Positions 35,213 through 45,690 of a DNA stretch of 56,646 bases are shown piece by piece; position 1 is the first letter of the stretch, and each line of letters begins with the position of its first letter. Below the pieces are notes generated by a model. The model saw only the letters and a list, made by a program, of their open reading frames with translations, did not search any database and was not told the DNA's origin. Position numbers and translations under genes: made by a program. Source of the DNA: Lacisediminihabitans sp. (GTDB lineage: Bacteria; Actinomycetota; Actinomycetes; Actinomycetales; Microbacteriaceae); contig JANYGT010000030.1 in NCBI GenBank assembly GCA_025362355.1, positions 1 through 56,646 of the forward strand, read 5' to 3'.

Positions 35213-35989
35213 ATGACCGAGCCCACCACCGTCCAGAAGGCCAAACTTCTTCGTACCCTGTACCAGGCCCCCGAGATCGTGCGCGTCGTGAACGTCTGGG
35301 ATGCCATCTCGACGAAGGTCGTCGCCAACCTCCCCGAGACGAGGGCCATCGCGACGGCCGGGCATTCCATCGCCGCCATGTACGGATATGCCGACGGCAG
35401 CATGCCTCTCGATCTCGCGCTGCAGGGGGTCGAGACCATCGTGAAGGCCACCGAGCTGCCGGTCACGGCCGACTTGGATGACGGCTACGCCGAGCCCGGC
35501 GAGACGATCCGCCGTGCCATCGCGATCGGCGCGGTCGGTGCCAACGTCGAGGACCGGCTGAAGCCGCTCAGCGAGTCCGTCGCCCGCGTGAAGGCGGTCA
35601 TCGCCGCCGCCGAGGCGGAGGGCGTGCCGTTCCAGCTGAACGCACGCACGGATGCCATCGCGCGCGGGGAAGGTCCGCTCGACGGCCGCCTCACCGACGC
35701 CATCGAGCGGGGCAAAGCCTTCCTGGCCGAGGGCGCAGCCCTGGTCTTCATCCCGGGACTCACCGACCGCGAATCGGTCGAACGCGTCGTCGCGGCTCTG
35801 GGTCGCAACACCATCAGCGTGATCGGCCTGCCCGGCGCCCTCACCGCCACCGAGTACGAGGAGCTGGGCGTCGCCCGCATCTCGTACGGCCCGCTGCCGC
35901 AGCGCGCGGCGCTTGCCGCTCTGCAGGCGCTCGCGATCGACCTCTACGGCAATGGAGTGATCTCGAGGGATCTGCCCGCGCTCAACTGA
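35213..35989 (+). CDS. Isocitrate lyase/PEP mutase superfamily protein
   Basis: The 258-residue protein starts at ATG 35213, preceded by GAAGGA. Metal- and substrate-binding motifs are LDDGYAEPGETIRRA, GANVEDRLKPL and NARTDAIARGEG. The barrel length fits PEP mutase/2-methylisocitrate lyase-like enzymes, but the active-site cysteine loop (KKCGH) of isocitrate lyase is not visible. It may be an oxaloacetate or phosphonate C-C/C-P lyase or hydrolase. It is divergent from the SDR/thiolase operon. Confidence 0.83.
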   Translation: MTEPTTVQKAKLLRTLYQAPEIVRVVNVWDAISTKVVANLPETRAIATAGHSIAAMYGYADGSMPLDLALQGVETIVKATELPVTADLDDGYAEPGETIRRAIAIGAVGANVEDRLKPLSESVARVKAVIAAAEAEGVPFQLNARTDAIARGEGPLDGRLTDAIERGKAFLAEGAALVFIPGLTDRESVERVVAALGRNTISVIGLPGALTATEYEELGVARISYGPLPQRAALAALQALAIDLYGNGVISRDLPALN

Positions 35990-36617
35990 GTGGCGAGTCG
36001 GGTTCGATCACCCTCGCCCGTTCCGCTGCTCGGCGGGGACGCATCGCGATGACCTCGAACAGCACGCCGAAGAGGATCACGGCGACGATCGCGACGCCGG
36101 CCCCGAGCAGCGGCATCGATGAGAAGGCGGTACCCGCGACCAACGCGACCACCACGTGGTAGGTCGTGTAGACGGTCGACGCGGCGAACGAGATCGGCAG
36201 GTAGCGCCGCACGCGAAGCCGTCCTGCCCCGGCGGTCATGGTGACAGCGACGCGGGCGAAGGGAACGAACTTCGCGATCATCAGGAACACCGTCGGTCGA
36301 CGCAGCAGCCCGGCGGCCGCCCAGGCGAACGCGCGCGCCACCCGCGGGCGACGCATCCACGACCAGCGATCGATGCCGACCGTGCGGCCGAGGAGGAACG
36401 CGATGCCGTCGCCGATCATGGTCGCGACGATCGCGACGACCAGCACGACCCAGACCACCGGCCCGTGACCGGATGCGCCGAGCGCCGCCAGCGTCACGAC
36501 CCCGGTCTCCCCCGGGACGAACGGGAAGAAGCCGTCGATAATCAGAATCCCGGCCATCACCGCGTACGCCCACGGGGAGCCCACCAGCGCGGTGAGAAAA
36601 TCCGTCACCTCGGCCAT
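35982..36617 (-). CDS. DedA family membrane protein
   Basis: The 211-residue protein has the DedA/SNARE-associated Pfam layout. It opens AYAVMAGILIIDGFFPFVPGE, the family's re-entrant region with Pro and Glu, followed by GDGIAFLLGRTVG and the conserved FARVAVTMTAGAGRL segment. DedA proteins are membrane proteins linked to undecaprenyl-phosphate or lipid scrambling and to envelope stress. Eight bases overlap the convergent PEP-mutase-like gene end. Confidence 0.88.
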   Translation of the reverse strand: MAEVTDFLTALVGSPWAYAVMAGILIIDGFFPFVPGETGVVTLAALGASGHGPVVWVVLVVAIVATMIGDGIAFLLGRTVGIDRWSWMRRPRVARAFAWAAAGLLRRPTVFLMIAKFVPFARVAVTMTAGAGRLRVRRYLPISFAASTVYTTYHVVVALVAGTAFSSMPLLGAGVAIVAVILFGVLFEVIAMRPRRAAERARVIEPDSPLS

Positions 36618-36679
36618 GCGGGGAGGCTAGCTCGCCCGCACCAAGAATTGGCTAACTCGCGACGAACGGAAACCGCCGA

Positions 36680-37348
36680 CTACCGCAGCACCGAGTCGAT
36701 GCCACCCCACAGGTGCGCGCGGTACCGCGAGTCTGAGAAGTACTCGTCGCGATGGCCGAGCGCCGTGTACCAGGTGCGACCCGCGCCGAAAGCGCCGTGC
36801 CAGCTGATCGGATGCCGCTCCCCCATGGGTGCGCCGTCGGTGTCGTACGTCGACTCGTCGACCTCGAGCAGCACCTCGACGCGGTCGCTCGGATCCGAGG
36901 TGTAGATGTACCACTCGTCAGTCCACGTCCACGGATCGGGCAGGCCCCGCGTCGACGGGTGACTCGGATCGATCACCCGCAGCTGCGCGCTCTGCAGCTG
37001 CAGCGCGTCGTTCGGGTGGGAGAGGAACCGTGCGCCGATGATCTGCTCGAACTCGGGCCAGCTCCATTCGGCGTCCGAGGCGGAGTGGATGCCGGCGAAG
37101 CCGCCGCCTCCGCGCACGAATCCGGCGAGCGCCGCGCGCTGCTCGCCGTCGAGCACGTCGCCGGAGGCGTCCAGCCAGACGGTCGCGGCATACGGCGCGA
37201 GTCCGGCCTCGCTGAAAGACCCGCCGTCCTCCGTGTGATCGAGCTCGACTCCTGCCTCGGCCGCGAGCTCCCGGAGCGCCACGACCCCGGCCGGGATCGA
37301 CTCGTGCCGATAGCCGGTGGTCTTGGTGAAGAGCAGGGCACGCTGCAT
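36680..37348 (-). CDS. ThuA-like domain protein
   Basis: The 222-residue protein has the ThuA (class I glutamine amidotransferase-like) pattern: [53 protein letters not shown] and [20 protein letters not shown]. ThuA is linked to trehalose or glycoside utilisation in rhizobia, but its biochemical role is unclear. It is a complete single domain of standard length. A UvrA fragment lies 61 bases downstream on the same strand. Confidence 0.87.
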   Translation of the reverse strand: MQRALLFTKTTGYRHESIPAGVVALRELAAEAGVELDHTEDGGSFSEAGLAPYAATVWLDASGDVLDGEQRAALAGFVRGGGGFAGIHSASDAEWSWPEFEQIIGARFLSHPNDALQLQSAQLRVIDPSHPSTRGLPDPWTWTDEWYIYTSDPSDRVEVLLEVDESTYDTDGAPMGERHPISWHGAFGAGRTWYTALGHRDEYFSDSRYRAHLWGGIDSVLR

Positions 37349-37409
37349 GATTCTCCTTCGAATCGGCGGGCGGGTGCGGTCGGAGCGGGGGCGAGACGAG
37401 TGCGGGCAG

Positions 37410-37694
<285 letters not shown>

Positions 37695-37731
37695 GGCTCA
37701 CCGCGGATCGGAGCGGGTCAGACCAGCGGCG

Positions 37732-38112
37732 TCAGGCGAGGAAGGCGACGACCGCCGCGACCACGGCGATCGCGAGCGACAGCACGATGATCAGAACGGC
37801 CTTGCGCTGGTCCGCCGTGCGGTACTCCGCTTCATACACGGCCTCCTCGGCCCCGATGTCACCGAAGTTGAAGAGGCCCTGCGTGCCGAAGCGCACGCAG
37901 AAGTGGAAGGCGCCCTGCAGGAATCCGGTGGCGGCCATCCCGGCCGGAAGCACGACCAGCAGACGGAACGCGGGCGGGAAGCCGAACGCGAAGGCGATGA
38001 CGATGAACACGACACTCACGGCGAGCCCGATCCAGCCGAGCAGGCGGCGCTGGCGGATCTCGGCGGGGCCGATGTTGCACACGCCGGGCTGATAGACGTT
38101 CGTCGAGGCCAT
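37732..38112 (-). CDS. Small membrane protein
   Basis: From ATG 38112 the 126-residue protein starts [20 protein letters not shown]. It has four hydrophobic helices (about residues 27-47, 50-70, 75-90 and 106-125). Two cysteines lie at residues 12 and 72 ([10 protein letters not shown]). It resembles small actinobacterial membrane proteins of unknown role with a conserved ICNIGPAEI-type N-terminus. The long in-frame extension upstream belongs to the shadow of cysE and is rejected. Confidence 0.7.
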   Translation of the reverse strand: MASTNVYQPGVCNIGPAEIRQRRLLGWIGLAVSVVFIVIAFAFGFPPAFRLLVVLPAGMAATGFLQGAFHFCVRFGTQGLFNFGDIGAEEAVYEAEYRTADQRKAVLIIVLSLAIAVVAAVVAFLA

Positions 38113-38165
38113 GGTCGAAGTCTCGCAGCGTGCGGCGGCATGCGCTGGCAGGACCGCTCTCGCAC

Positions 38166-38750
38166 TCAGATCTGGAAGAACCAGTCCTCGGGCGTCAGAC
38201 CGGCATCCGGTCCGACCGCGTCGGCGGCGATCGCTCGCGTACGGGGGCGAGCTGTCGCGGGCGCCCCGACGAGCAGCGAGTCGGGTGGCGCATCCCGCAC
38301 CACGACCGCGGCCGCGCCGATGGCCGAGTCCGACCCGATCATGATCGGTCCGAGCACTGAGGCGCCGGTGCCGATCGTGACGCGGTCGCCGATCATCGGA
38401 TGCCGCTGCCCCGGCTTCTCGCTGACTCCGCCCAGCGTGACCCCGTGGTAGACCAGCACATCGTCGCCGACGACCGCCGTCTCGCCGATGACCACTCCCA
38501 TGCCGTGGTCGATGAAGACGCGTCGCCCGATCGTGGCACCGGGATGGATCTCGACCCCCGTGCGCCGCCGGGCCAGGTTGGAGAGCATCCGGGCCGGCAG
38601 CCGTGCGCCGCCGTTCCACCAGGAGTGGGCGACGCGGTGGTACCAGAGCGCGTGCACGCCCGGATACGTCAGGAACACCTCGAGTCGCGACCGCGCGGCC
38701 GGGTCGCGGCGCAGGGCTGTCGCGAGGTCCTCGCGGACTCGCGCGAACAT
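38166..38750 (-). CDS. cysE: Serine O-acetyltransferase
   Basis: From ATG 38750 the 194-residue protein has an N-terminal helical region ([20 protein letters not shown]). A left-handed beta-helix of hexapeptide repeats follows, with the acetyl-CoA site ([40 protein letters not shown]). The catalytic His and Asp lie in FIDHGMG. It makes O-acetylserine for cysteine synthesis. Only one base separates the cysK stop from this start (TGAGATG), so they are coupled. Confidence 0.95.
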   Translation of the reverse strand: MFARVREDLATALRRDPAARSRLEVFLTYPGVHALWYHRVAHSWWNGGARLPARMLSNLARRRTGVEIHPGATIGRRVFIDHGMGVVIGETAVVGDDVLVYHGVTLGGVSEKPGQRHPMIGDRVTIGTGASVLGPIMIGSDSAIGAAAVVVRDAPPDSLLVGAPATARPRTRAIAADAVGPDAGLTPEDWFFQI

Positions 38751-38751
38751 C

Positions 38752-39687
38752 TCAGCCGACGAGATCTTCGTAGAGGACCGTCGACAGGTACCGCTCGCCG
38801 AAGCTGGCGACGATGACGACGATCGTCTTGCCGGCGTTCTCGGGGCGCTTCGCGAGCTCGACGGCCGCAAACACCGTCGCACCGGACGACATGCCGCCGA
38901 GGATGCCCTCCTCAACGCCGAGACGACGCGCCATCGCGACCGACTGGTCGATGTTGACGTCGATGACCTCGTCGTAGATCTCACGGTCGAGGATCTCGGG
39001 GATGAAGTTCGGCCCGATCCCCTGGATCTTGTGCGGGCCCGCGGCACCGCCGTTCAGCAGCGGGGACTCGAGCGGCTCGACGGCGACGACCTGCAGCCCC
39101 GGCTTGTGCTCCTTGAGATATCGACCGGTCCCGCTGATCGTGCCGCCGGTGCCGACGCCCGCGACGAAGATGTCGACCGTGCCGTCGGTGTCTGCCCAGA
39201 TCTCGGGGCCGGTGGTCGCGTAGTGGATGGCCGGGTTGGCCTCGTTCTCGAACTGCTTGGCCAGCACAGCACCGGGGCGGGATGCCGCGATCTCCTCGGC
39301 CTTCTCGATTGCCGCGCGGATGCCGCCCGGGCCCGGCGTGAGCACGAGCTCGGCGCCGTATGCGCGGAGCAGCTGACGACGTTCCATGCTCATGGTCTCG
39401 GGCATCGTCAGCACGACGGTGTACCCGCGGGCCGCCCCGACCATCGCGAGCGCGATGCCGGTGTTGCCGCTCGTGGCTTCGACGATCGTGCCGCCGGGCT
39501 TCAGCTCGCCCGAGGCCTCGGCCGCGTCGACGATCGCGATGCCGAGGCGGTCCTTGACGCTCGAGGAGGGATTGAAGAACTCGAGCTTGGCGAGAACAGT
39601 CGCAGCCGCCCCGTCGGTGACCGAGTTCAGCTTGACCAGCGGGGTACCGCCGAACACATGGGTGATGTCGTCATAGATGCGCGCCAT
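38752..39687 (-). CDS. cysK: Cysteine synthase A
   Basis: From ATG 39687 ([20 protein letters not shown]) the 311-residue enzyme carries the PLP lysine in [11 protein letters not shown] and the substrate loop [14 protein letters not shown]. The PLP-phosphate loop is [17 protein letters not shown]. It converts O-acetylserine and sulfide to cysteine, and forms the regulatory complex with CysE, encoded next. The ten extra residues upstream are rejected because MARIYDD is the normal family start. Confidence 0.96.
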   Translation of the reverse strand: MARIYDDITHVFGGTPLVKLNSVTDGAAATVLAKLEFFNPSSSVKDRLGIAIVDAAEASGELKPGGTIVEATSGNTGIALAMVGAARGYTVVLTMPETMSMERRQLLRAYGAELVLTPGPGGIRAAIEKAEEIAASRPGAVLAKQFENEANPAIHYATTGPEIWADTDGTVDIFVAGVGTGGTISGTGRYLKEHKPGLQVVAVEPLESPLLNGGAAGPHKIQGIGPNFIPEILDREIYDEVIDVNIDQSVAMARRLGVEEGILGGMSSGATVFAAVELAKRPENAGKTIVVIVASFGERYLSTVLYEDLVG

Positions 39688-39790
39688 GGGGTGAGAGTAC
39701 CGCGAGAAGGTGTTCACTCGCCGGTGGGAGACGCGCAGCTACGCTACGTCTCGCGAAGGATCCTTCGCGCGGAACAGAAAGAGGAAAGCC

Positions 39791-39997
39791 ATGTCAGGAA
39801 TCGCAGACAAGTTCGACAAGGCCTACGAGTCGTTGTCGGTCGAGGAACTCGCCGACGCCCCCGTCGCCGCACTGCAGGGCGTCAGCGACGGCGATGCCGA
39901 GCACCTCAAGGCGGCGTTCGGCATCACGACCGTCGGCCAGCTCGGCACCAACAAGTACTTCCTCTGGGCCCAGGCGGTCGCCACCCTCGCGAAGTAG
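39791..39997 (+). CDS. Small helix-hairpin-helix-like protein
   Basis: From ATG 39791 (GAGG six bases upstream) the 68-residue acidic, helical protein reads MSGIADKFDKAYESLSVEEL, then APVAALQGVSDGDAEHLKAA and GITTVGQLGTNKYFLWAQAV. The 'ALQGVSDGDAEHLKAAFGITTVGQL' pattern, written here as a description rather than a motif, resembles a helix-hairpin-helix/DUF4332-like fold. It is probably DNA- or protein-binding; the role is unknown. A strong hairpin follows its stop, so it is monocistronic. Confidence 0.75.
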   Translation: MSGIADKFDKAYESLSVEELADAPVAALQGVSDGDAEHLKAAFGITTVGQLGTNKYFLWAQAVATLAK

Positions 39998-40006
39998 CTC
40001 GGATCG

Positions 40007-40039
40007 CGGTGGCCCGGCCCGGTGCGGTTCGGGCCACCG
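40007..40039 (+). terminator. Hairpin after the small HhH-like gene
   Basis: CGGTGGCCCG (40007-40016) and CGGGCCACCG (40030-40039) form a perfect ten-base stem around a 13-base loop, starting ten bases after the stop. No T-run follows, so it may act as a weak terminator or an RNA-stabilising stem. Confidence 0.55.
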
Positions 40040-40082
40040 CCTCCCGTGGGCCGTCTCCGGGTGGGCCGCGTAGCGTGGACTC

Positions 40083-41213
40083 GTGAGCACCGATCCCGCG
40101 ACCCCCCGCCGACCGCATCCCGAGACCATCGCGGTGTCGGCCGGACGACCGCCTGCCGCCGCCGATTCACCACTGAATGTGCCGCCGACCTTCGCCTCGA
40201 CGTACACGGCGGGCGGCGACCTCGAGTATGGCCGTTTCGGCAATCCCACCTGGAGCGCGTTCGAGGAGGCCCTCGGCGCTCTGGAGGGCGGCACGTGCCG
40301 GGTGTTCGCCTCCGGGCTCGCGGCAACCGCAGCCGTGCTCGATCAGGTGCCGACCGGCGGCACGGTCGTGGTGCTCGAGCACGGCTATCTCGGCACGCAC
40401 ACCCAGCTCGCCCGGCTGGAGGAGCGCGGGCTGCTCCGCCGCGTGCTTGTGGACGCGCTCGACCCCGAGGCGATCCTCGCGGCCGCGGCCGGGGCATCCC
40501 TGGTCTGGATCGAATCGCCGACCAACCCCGCCCTCGAGGTCGTCGACATCGCCGCCATCTCCCGCGCCGCGCACGCAGCCGGAGCGCTCATGGTGGTTGA
40601 CAACACCTTCGCGACACCGATCCTGCAGCAGCCGCTCGACCTCGGCGCCGACGTTGTCGTGCACTCCGCCACCAAGTTCATCGCGGGGCACAGCGACGTC
40701 GTGATGGGAGCCGTCGTCTCGCGCGACGAGCAGCTGCTCGCCCGGGTGACCGCGTACCGATCGATCCAGGGCGCGACGCCGGGGCCGATGGAGGTGTTCC
40801 TCGCGCTGCGTGGCCTGCGGACGCTAGCGCTCCGTGTCGAGCGGGCGCAGTCGAACGCGCAGCAGCTCGTCGAACGCCTTACCGGGAACGTGGCGCTGGC
40901 CGACATCCGCTATCCCGGTTTCGGCGCGATCGTGTCGCTGGTGCTTCCGGATGCCGCGACCGCCGATCGCTTCGTCGCCAGCGTCCGGCTGGCCCGGCAC
41001 GCGACCAGCCTCGGGAGTGTTGAGACCACTCTCGAACGTCGGCGGCGCTGGCCCGGCGAAGCGCCGACCATCCCCGAGGGGCTGGTGCGCGTCTCGGTCG
41101 GCATCGAGCACGTCGACGACCTGTTCGACGACCTCTGTAGCGCTCTCGGCAGCACCCTCGACGGCGCGGTCGGTGGGGCCGGCGGGGGGGCCGGCAGCGG
41201 GGCGCCCTACTAA
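40083..41213 (+). CDS. Cys/Met metabolism PLP enzyme (cystathionine gamma-synthase/lyase)
   Basis: The 376-residue PLP enzyme starts at GTG 40083. It has LEYGRFGNPTWSAFEEALGA, SGLAATAAV (phosphate-binding), ESPTNPALEVVDI, VVDNTFATPI and the PLP lysine in HSATKFIAGHSDVVMG. It interconverts cystathionine, homocysteine and cysteine, making or cleaving a C-S bond; synthase and lyase cannot be told apart here. Its place near cysE/cysK supports transsulfuration. A glycine-rich low-complexity tail (GGAGGGAGSGAPY) ends the protein. Confidence 0.9.
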   Translation: MSTDPATPRRPHPETIAVSAGRPPAAADSPLNVPPTFASTYTAGGDLEYGRFGNPTWSAFEEALGALEGGTCRVFASGLAATAAVLDQVPTGGTVVVLEHGYLGTHTQLARLEERGLLRRVLVDALDPEAILAAAAGASLVWIESPTNPALEVVDIAAISRAAHAAGALMVVDNTFATPILQQPLDLGADVVVHSATKFIAGHSDVVMGAVVSRDEQLLARVTAYRSIQGATPGPMEVFLALRGLRTLALRVERAQSNAQQLVERLTGNVALADIRYPGFGAIVSLVLPDAATADRFVASVRLARHATSLGSVETTLERRRRWPGEAPTIPEGLVRVSVGIEHVDDLFDDLCSALGSTLDGAVGGAGGGAGSGAPY

Positions 41214-41262
41214 GCTGTCGCACCACACGTGCTGACGGGGGCACGGCTCTGATGGAGGCGCA

Positions 41263-44229
41263 ATGGCGGGAGGCGGCGTGGCCGGGTTCGCGTCGTGGCT
41301 GTTCGGGATCGCCGCCCAGCAGCCTCTCGAGTACCGCCACCTGCGGCGCATCCGGCACGCGATCTACACGACGGTCGCCGAGCTGGACGCCGAGGTCATC
41401 CGCTGCGCCGAGCCGATCCCGTTCGGCGAGATCGATCACTCCGCATTCCGCCCGATCGAGCCCGGTGCGGTAGTCGGCACCACGCTGCAGTGCGCCTGGC
41501 TGCACATCTCGGGCACCGTTCCGGACGCGATCGAGAACCCCGTCGTGCTCCTCGGCGTGCGCGGCGAGACCCTGATCCACACGCCGCAGGGCGAGGTCAT
41601 CGACACCACCAGCACGGTGTTCCTGCAGGGCGACCTGCCGCACAGTGGCGGAGCGTTCCGTCCGCTCGAGCGCGTCGACGTGTCCGGCGGGCGCGTCGAC
41701 TTCTACGCGGATGTCGCATACAACGGGTTCCTGCTCTACCCGTACGGCGCCGGCGTCTACCGCGGCGCCCGAATCGCGGACCGCGACGAGGAGGTCTTCG
41801 CGCTCTACTACGACTACCTCGCGCTGCTCGTGCTCGCGGGCGCGACGAAGGATGCCGAGCTCGAGACGGAGCTCCGCACGAGCCTGAGCGCGTCGTATGC
41901 GGCGTTCGCGAGCGGTGACGTGCGCGGTGCGCGGGCGGCCCTCGCGGACCGCCTGGCCGCGGCATCCGACAGCGACTTCGTCTACTCGGCCATCGGGCAC
42001 GGGCACCTCGACATGGCCTGGCTCTGGCCGCTGCGCGAGACCCACCGCAAGGCCGCGCGCACCTACACGCGGGCGCTCAACACGATCGAAGATCGCGACG
42101 GCTACCTCTACGGGACCAGTCAGCCGCAGCAGCTGTTCTGGATGAAGCACGAGCAGCCGGCCCTCTACGAACGGGTGAAGGCCGCGGTCGCCGCCGGACG
42201 CATCGAGTTGCAGGGTTCGTTCTGGGTGGAGCCGGACACGAACATCACCGGCGGCGAGTCGCTGGTGCGGCAGGCGCTCGTGGGCCGGCGCTTCCTGCAG
42301 GAGGAGTTCAGGCTCACGGACGAGCAGCTGCGGCTCTGCTGGCTGCCGGACACCTTCGGCTACAACGGCAACCTGCCGCAGATCCTGAGGAAGAGCGGGA
42401 TGGACTGGTTCCAGACCATCAAGCTCGCCTGGAACAAGGTGAACGACTTCCCGCACCGCACCTTCCACTGGCAGGGGATCGACGGATCGAGCGTGCTCGT
42501 GCATATGCCGCCCGAGGGCGACTACAACAGCCGCGCGGCCGCCGACGGCCTGCTGCGCGGGATCGCCCAGTACCCCGAGCGGGAGCTCGACACCGCGCTG
42601 CTGGTCTACGGATCGGGAGACGGCGGCGGTGGCCCGGGCGAGGTGCATCTCGAACTGCTCGAGCGGGAGAAGAACCTGCGCGGCCTCCCGCGGGTGGAGT
42701 ACTCGACCGCGCGCTCCTTCTTCGAGCACCTGGAGACTCGCGACGTGCCGCACACCCACGTCGGCGAGCTGTACCTCGAGACGCACCAGGGCACCTACAC
42801 GAGCATGGGTGCGATCAAGCGCGGCAACCGGGTGATCGAGCGCACGCTGCACAACGCGGAGGCGCTCGCCGCGATCGTCGGTGACGACAGCCGCGCCCGA
42901 CTCGAGTCGCCCTGGCGCGAGGTTCTGCTCAACCAGTTCCACGACATCCTGCCGGGCTCGTCGATCGGGCGCGTCAACCGCGAGGCGGTCGCCACCTATG
43001 CGCGCGTGCAGGCGGTCGTCGACGGCTATGTTAGCGAGCTGCTGCGGCGGGTCTCGACGGGCTCGACCAGCGGGCCGCCCTCCGCAGTGAACCTCACGAG
43101 CTTCCCACGGCATGAGCACGTCAAGGTCGACGACCGGTGGTACCAGGCGGATGTCGCCCCCTACGCCGCCGCCGCCCTCCAGCCGCTCGACCCGGCGGTC
43201 GGCCCCGAGCTCACGTTCACCGACGACACACTCGACAACCGACTGCTGACCCTGCGCTTCTCGCCCACCACCGGCGAGATCGTCTCCTGCCTCGACACCC
43301 GGGGACGGGAGCACGCGGGCGACGGACTCAACCGGCTCGTGCTGCACCGCGACCCGTACCAGTTCCCCTTCGACGCCTGGGACATCAAGCAGGACTACGC
43401 GCGCACGAAGCCGCGCACCCTCCGCGTGACCCGCGTCGAGAACTCGCGCGACGGCGCGACCGTCACGCGGCGTCAGCTGTTCCGCTTCCGCTCCTTCGCG
43501 ATCGAGCAGCGGGTCGTGCTCGAGGCCGGCAGCGACGTGGTGCGGTTCGAGACGATCGCCGACTGGCACGCCATCCACCGGATGCTGCGGGCCGAGTTCC
43601 GCCCGACGCACTTCGGGCCGACCGTGCAGTGCGAGATCCAGTTCGGACACCTCGACCGCGTCACGACCGAGCGCAGCGCCGTGGAGACGGCGCAGTTCGA
43701 GGTCTGCGCACACAAGTGGGTCGCCACCCACGACGACATCGCGGGGTTCGCGCTGCTCAACGACTCCAAGTACGGACACCGGGCCAAGAACGGGCTGCTC
43801 AGCCTCAATCTGCTGCGGTCACCGACGTTCCCCGACAAGACGGCGGATCGCGGCATCCACCGCTTCACGTACGCCTTCACCCCGTTCGCGCCGGCGGACC
43901 TGGCCAAGATCGTGCGGGAGGGCTACCGGCTGAACAATCCGCTGCTGATCGGCGCGGGCATCGACGGCGGGGCGGCGCTGGACAGCGTCGCGAGCACCGC
44001 CGACCCGGGTGTCGTCATCGAGACGATCAAGCCCGCCGAGAACGGGAACGGCGTGGTGATCCGGCTGTACGAGAGCCTCGGGCGCGCGACCACGACCGCT
44101 CTGCGCGTGACGCTGCCGCACGCGACCGCGCAGCTCACCGATCTGCTCGAGCGACCGAGCGGCACAGCCGATCTCGACCACCTCGCGTTCGGGCCGTTCG
44201 AGATTGTCACGATCCTGCTGGAGGGTTGA
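41263..44229 (+). CDS. GH38 alpha-mannosidase
   Basis: The 988-residue GH38 enzyme has the metal-binding GHGHLDMAWLWPLRETHRKA (about residue 245) and SFWVEPDTNITGGESLVRQ. The nucleophile Asp lies in CWLPDTFGYNGNLPQIL and the second metal ligand in LLNQFHDILPGSSIGRV. A long C-terminal beta-rich region follows. GGAGG precedes the ATG by four bases. There is no signal peptide, so it acts in the cytosol on imported oligosaccharides. The next gene encodes a matching sugar symporter. Confidence 0.95.
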   Translation: MAGGGVAGFASWLFGIAAQQPLEYRHLRRIRHAIYTTVAELDAEVIRCAEPIPFGEIDHSAFRPIEPGAVVGTTLQCAWLHISGTVPDAIENPVVLLGVRGETLIHTPQGEVIDTTSTVFLQGDLPHSGGAFRPLERVDVSGGRVDFYADVAYNGFLLYPYGAGVYRGARIADRDEEVFALYYDYLALLVLAGATKDAELETELRTSLSASYAAFASGDVRGARAALADRLAAASDSDFVYSAIGHGHLDMAWLWPLRETHRKAARTYTRALNTIEDRDGYLYGTSQPQQLFWMKHEQPALYERVKAAVAAGRIELQGSFWVEPDTNITGGESLVRQALVGRRFLQEEFRLTDEQLRLCWLPDTFGYNGNLPQILRKSGMDWFQTIKLAWNKVNDFPHRTFHWQGIDGSSVLVHMPPEGDYNSRAAADGLLRGIAQYPERELDTALLVYGSGDGGGGPGEVHLELLEREKNLRGLPRVEYSTARSFFEHLETRDVPHTHVGELYLETHQGTYTSMGAIKRGNRVIERTLHNAEALAAIVGDDSRARLESPWREVLLNQFHDILPGSSIGRVNREAVATYARVQAVVDGYVSELLRRVSTGSTSGPPSAVNLTSFPRHEHVKVDDRWYQADVAPYAAAALQPLDPAVGPELTFTDDTLDNRLLTLRFSPTTGEIVSCLDTRGREHAGDGLNRLVLHRDPYQFPFDAWDIKQDYARTKPRTLRVTRVENSRDGATVTRRQLFRFRSFAIEQRVVLEAGSDVVRFETIADWHAIHRMLRAEFRPTHFGPTVQCEIQFGHLDRVTTERSAVETAQFEVCAHKWVATHDDIAGFALLNDSKYGHRAKNGLLSLNLLRSPTFPDKTADRGIHRFTYAFTPFAPADLAKIVREGYRLNNPLLIGAGIDGGAALDSVASTADPGVVIETIKPAENGNGVVIRLYESLGRATTTALRVTLPHATAQLTDLLERPSGTADLDHLAFGPFEIVTILLEG

Positions 44230-44230
44230 C

Positions 44231-45580
44231 ATGACCGCCACCCCTCCGCGCCCGCTCGAGAGGGTGCCGTCGGCGCGCACCCAGGGCGTCGCTATCGTGA
44301 CGGCCGCGTTCGGGCAGAACCTCATCCTGACCACGGTGACGACCTTCATCCTCGTGTACCTGATCCAGTACGCCCACATCAGCACCGACGGGATCGCAGT
44401 GGTCACGGCCATCATCACGGTCGCCAAGATCGTGGATGCCGTCACCGACCCGATCGTCGGCAGCATCATCGACCGCACGCGCACCCGCTGGGGCAAGCTG
44501 CGGCCCTACGTGCTGTTCTCGGCGGCACCCGTCGCGATCCTGACCGCGCTGCTCTTCTCGGTGCCCGACACCACCGAGACGCTCAAGCTGGTGTTCTTCG
44601 GCGTCTGCTACCTGCTGTGGGGCATCGCGTACTCGGCCTGCGATGTGCCGCTCTGGGGGCTGATCGGCTCGGCGTTCGGCGAGAGCGCCGCGCGGGCCGG
44701 AGTTGTGTCGCGGGTGCGCGCGTTCGGCGCGATCTCGCTCGGGCTGGCCACGCTCGGAATGCCACTGTTCGCCTTCGCGCTGAGCTCCGCACCCGCCACG
44801 AACGCGCAGGGCTGGTCGCGCGCCGTGCTGATCGCGGCCGTCGCCGGGATGAGCCTCTACTTGCTGGCGTTCTTCTTCGTCCGAGAGAAGCCGATCGCCG
44901 AGGATCACGCGCGGCTCGGCTTCCGGCAGCTGTTCGGCACCCTGTTCGCCAACAAGCCGCTGCTGCTCGTGCTGCTGGGCTCCATCCTGGGGTTCGGTCG
45001 CTACATCGTGCAGGCGGGCGGCGCGGTCTTCGTGGTGATCGCGTATCGCAACGAGGCGTACTTCACCTACATCGGCGCCGCGATCATCGCCGGGCTGGTG
45101 ATCGCCTCGTTCCTCACGCCGGTGCTGTTGCGCCGATCGTCGGGCCGCACGCTCGCCGTCGCCAGCTCGCTCATCGCGACGGTGATCTACCTGGTGATGT
45201 TCCTGGTCGGCTTCCAGAGCCTGCCGATCGTGATGGTGTTCATCTTCCTTACCGGGCTCACGCTCGGCGTGTTCGGTGTCGTGCAGGCGACCATGATCGC
45301 GGATGCCGTGGACGACGTCGAGCGGCGCACCGGCGTTCGCAACGACGGCATCTCCTTCGCCACGCTGACCTTCGTCTCGAAGCTGATGACCGCGGCCGCG
45401 GTCCTCGTGTTCGGCCTCTTCATCGTCGCCGCGGGCTACCACGAGGGCGTGCACATCACCGCGGCGATGCAGCAGACGGTCTGGCTCTCCATCACGATCG
45501 TGCCCGCGATCAGCTGCCTGGTGTCGGCGGTGCCGTTCGTGTTCTACCGGCTGGGCGGGCATCCCGAAACGCTGCGCTGA
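44231..45580 (+). CDS. GPH-family sugar:cation symporter (MFS)
   Basis: The 449-residue permease has twelve hydrophobic helices. The glycoside-pentoside-hexuronide signature DPIVGSIIDRTRTRWGK appears in the first loop. GGAGG lies seven bases before the ATG, and only one base separates it from the mannosidase stop. It probably brings in mannosyl-oligosaccharides or a mannoside for GH38. The gene ends before a convergent MetQ-like gene and a bidirectional terminator. Confidence 0.92.
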   Translation: MTATPPRPLERVPSARTQGVAIVTAAFGQNLILTTVTTFILVYLIQYAHISTDGIAVVTAIITVAKIVDAVTDPIVGSIIDRTRTRWGKLRPYVLFSAAPVAILTALLFSVPDTTETLKLVFFGVCYLLWGIAYSACDVPLWGLIGSAFGESAARAGVVSRVRAFGAISLGLATLGMPLFAFALSSAPATNAQGWSRAVLIAAVAGMSLYLLAFFFVREKPIAEDHARLGFRQLFGTLFANKPLLLVLLGSILGFGRYIVQAGGAVFVVIAYRNEAYFTYIGAAIIAGLVIASFLTPVLLRRSSGRTLAVASSLIATVIYLVMFLVGFQSLPIVMVFIFLTGLTLGVFGVVQATMIADAVDDVERRTGVRNDGISFATLTFVSKLMTAAAVLVFGLFIVAAGYHEGVHITAAMQQTVWLSITIVPAISCLVSAVPFVFYRLGGHPETLR

Positions 45581-45639
45581 CGCTCGACGGCGGCGTGGTG
45601 CCGGAAGGCACCCGTGAACGCGTCCCGGTCGAGTCCTGC

Positions 45640-45667
45640 GGAGGGGGCCAGACTGGTGGCCCTCTCC
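45640..45667. terminator. Bidirectional hairpin between symporter and MetQ-like genes
   Basis: GGAGGGGGCCA (45640-45650) pairs with TGGCCCTCTCC (45657-45667) around a six-base loop with one mismatch. It lies between two convergent genes. There is no clear T-run, so efficiency is uncertain. Confidence 0.55.
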
Positions 45668-45690
45668 GTCGTCGCGATCATGCTCATCGG

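Noticed and set aside
40879-43779. 966-residue open frame antisense to the mannosidase
   Set aside because: It has no family motif, is Arg/Val/Asp-rich and lies exactly opposite the GH38 gene and part of the PLP-enzyme gene, which have clear catalytic motifs. G/C-rich third positions create such shadows.
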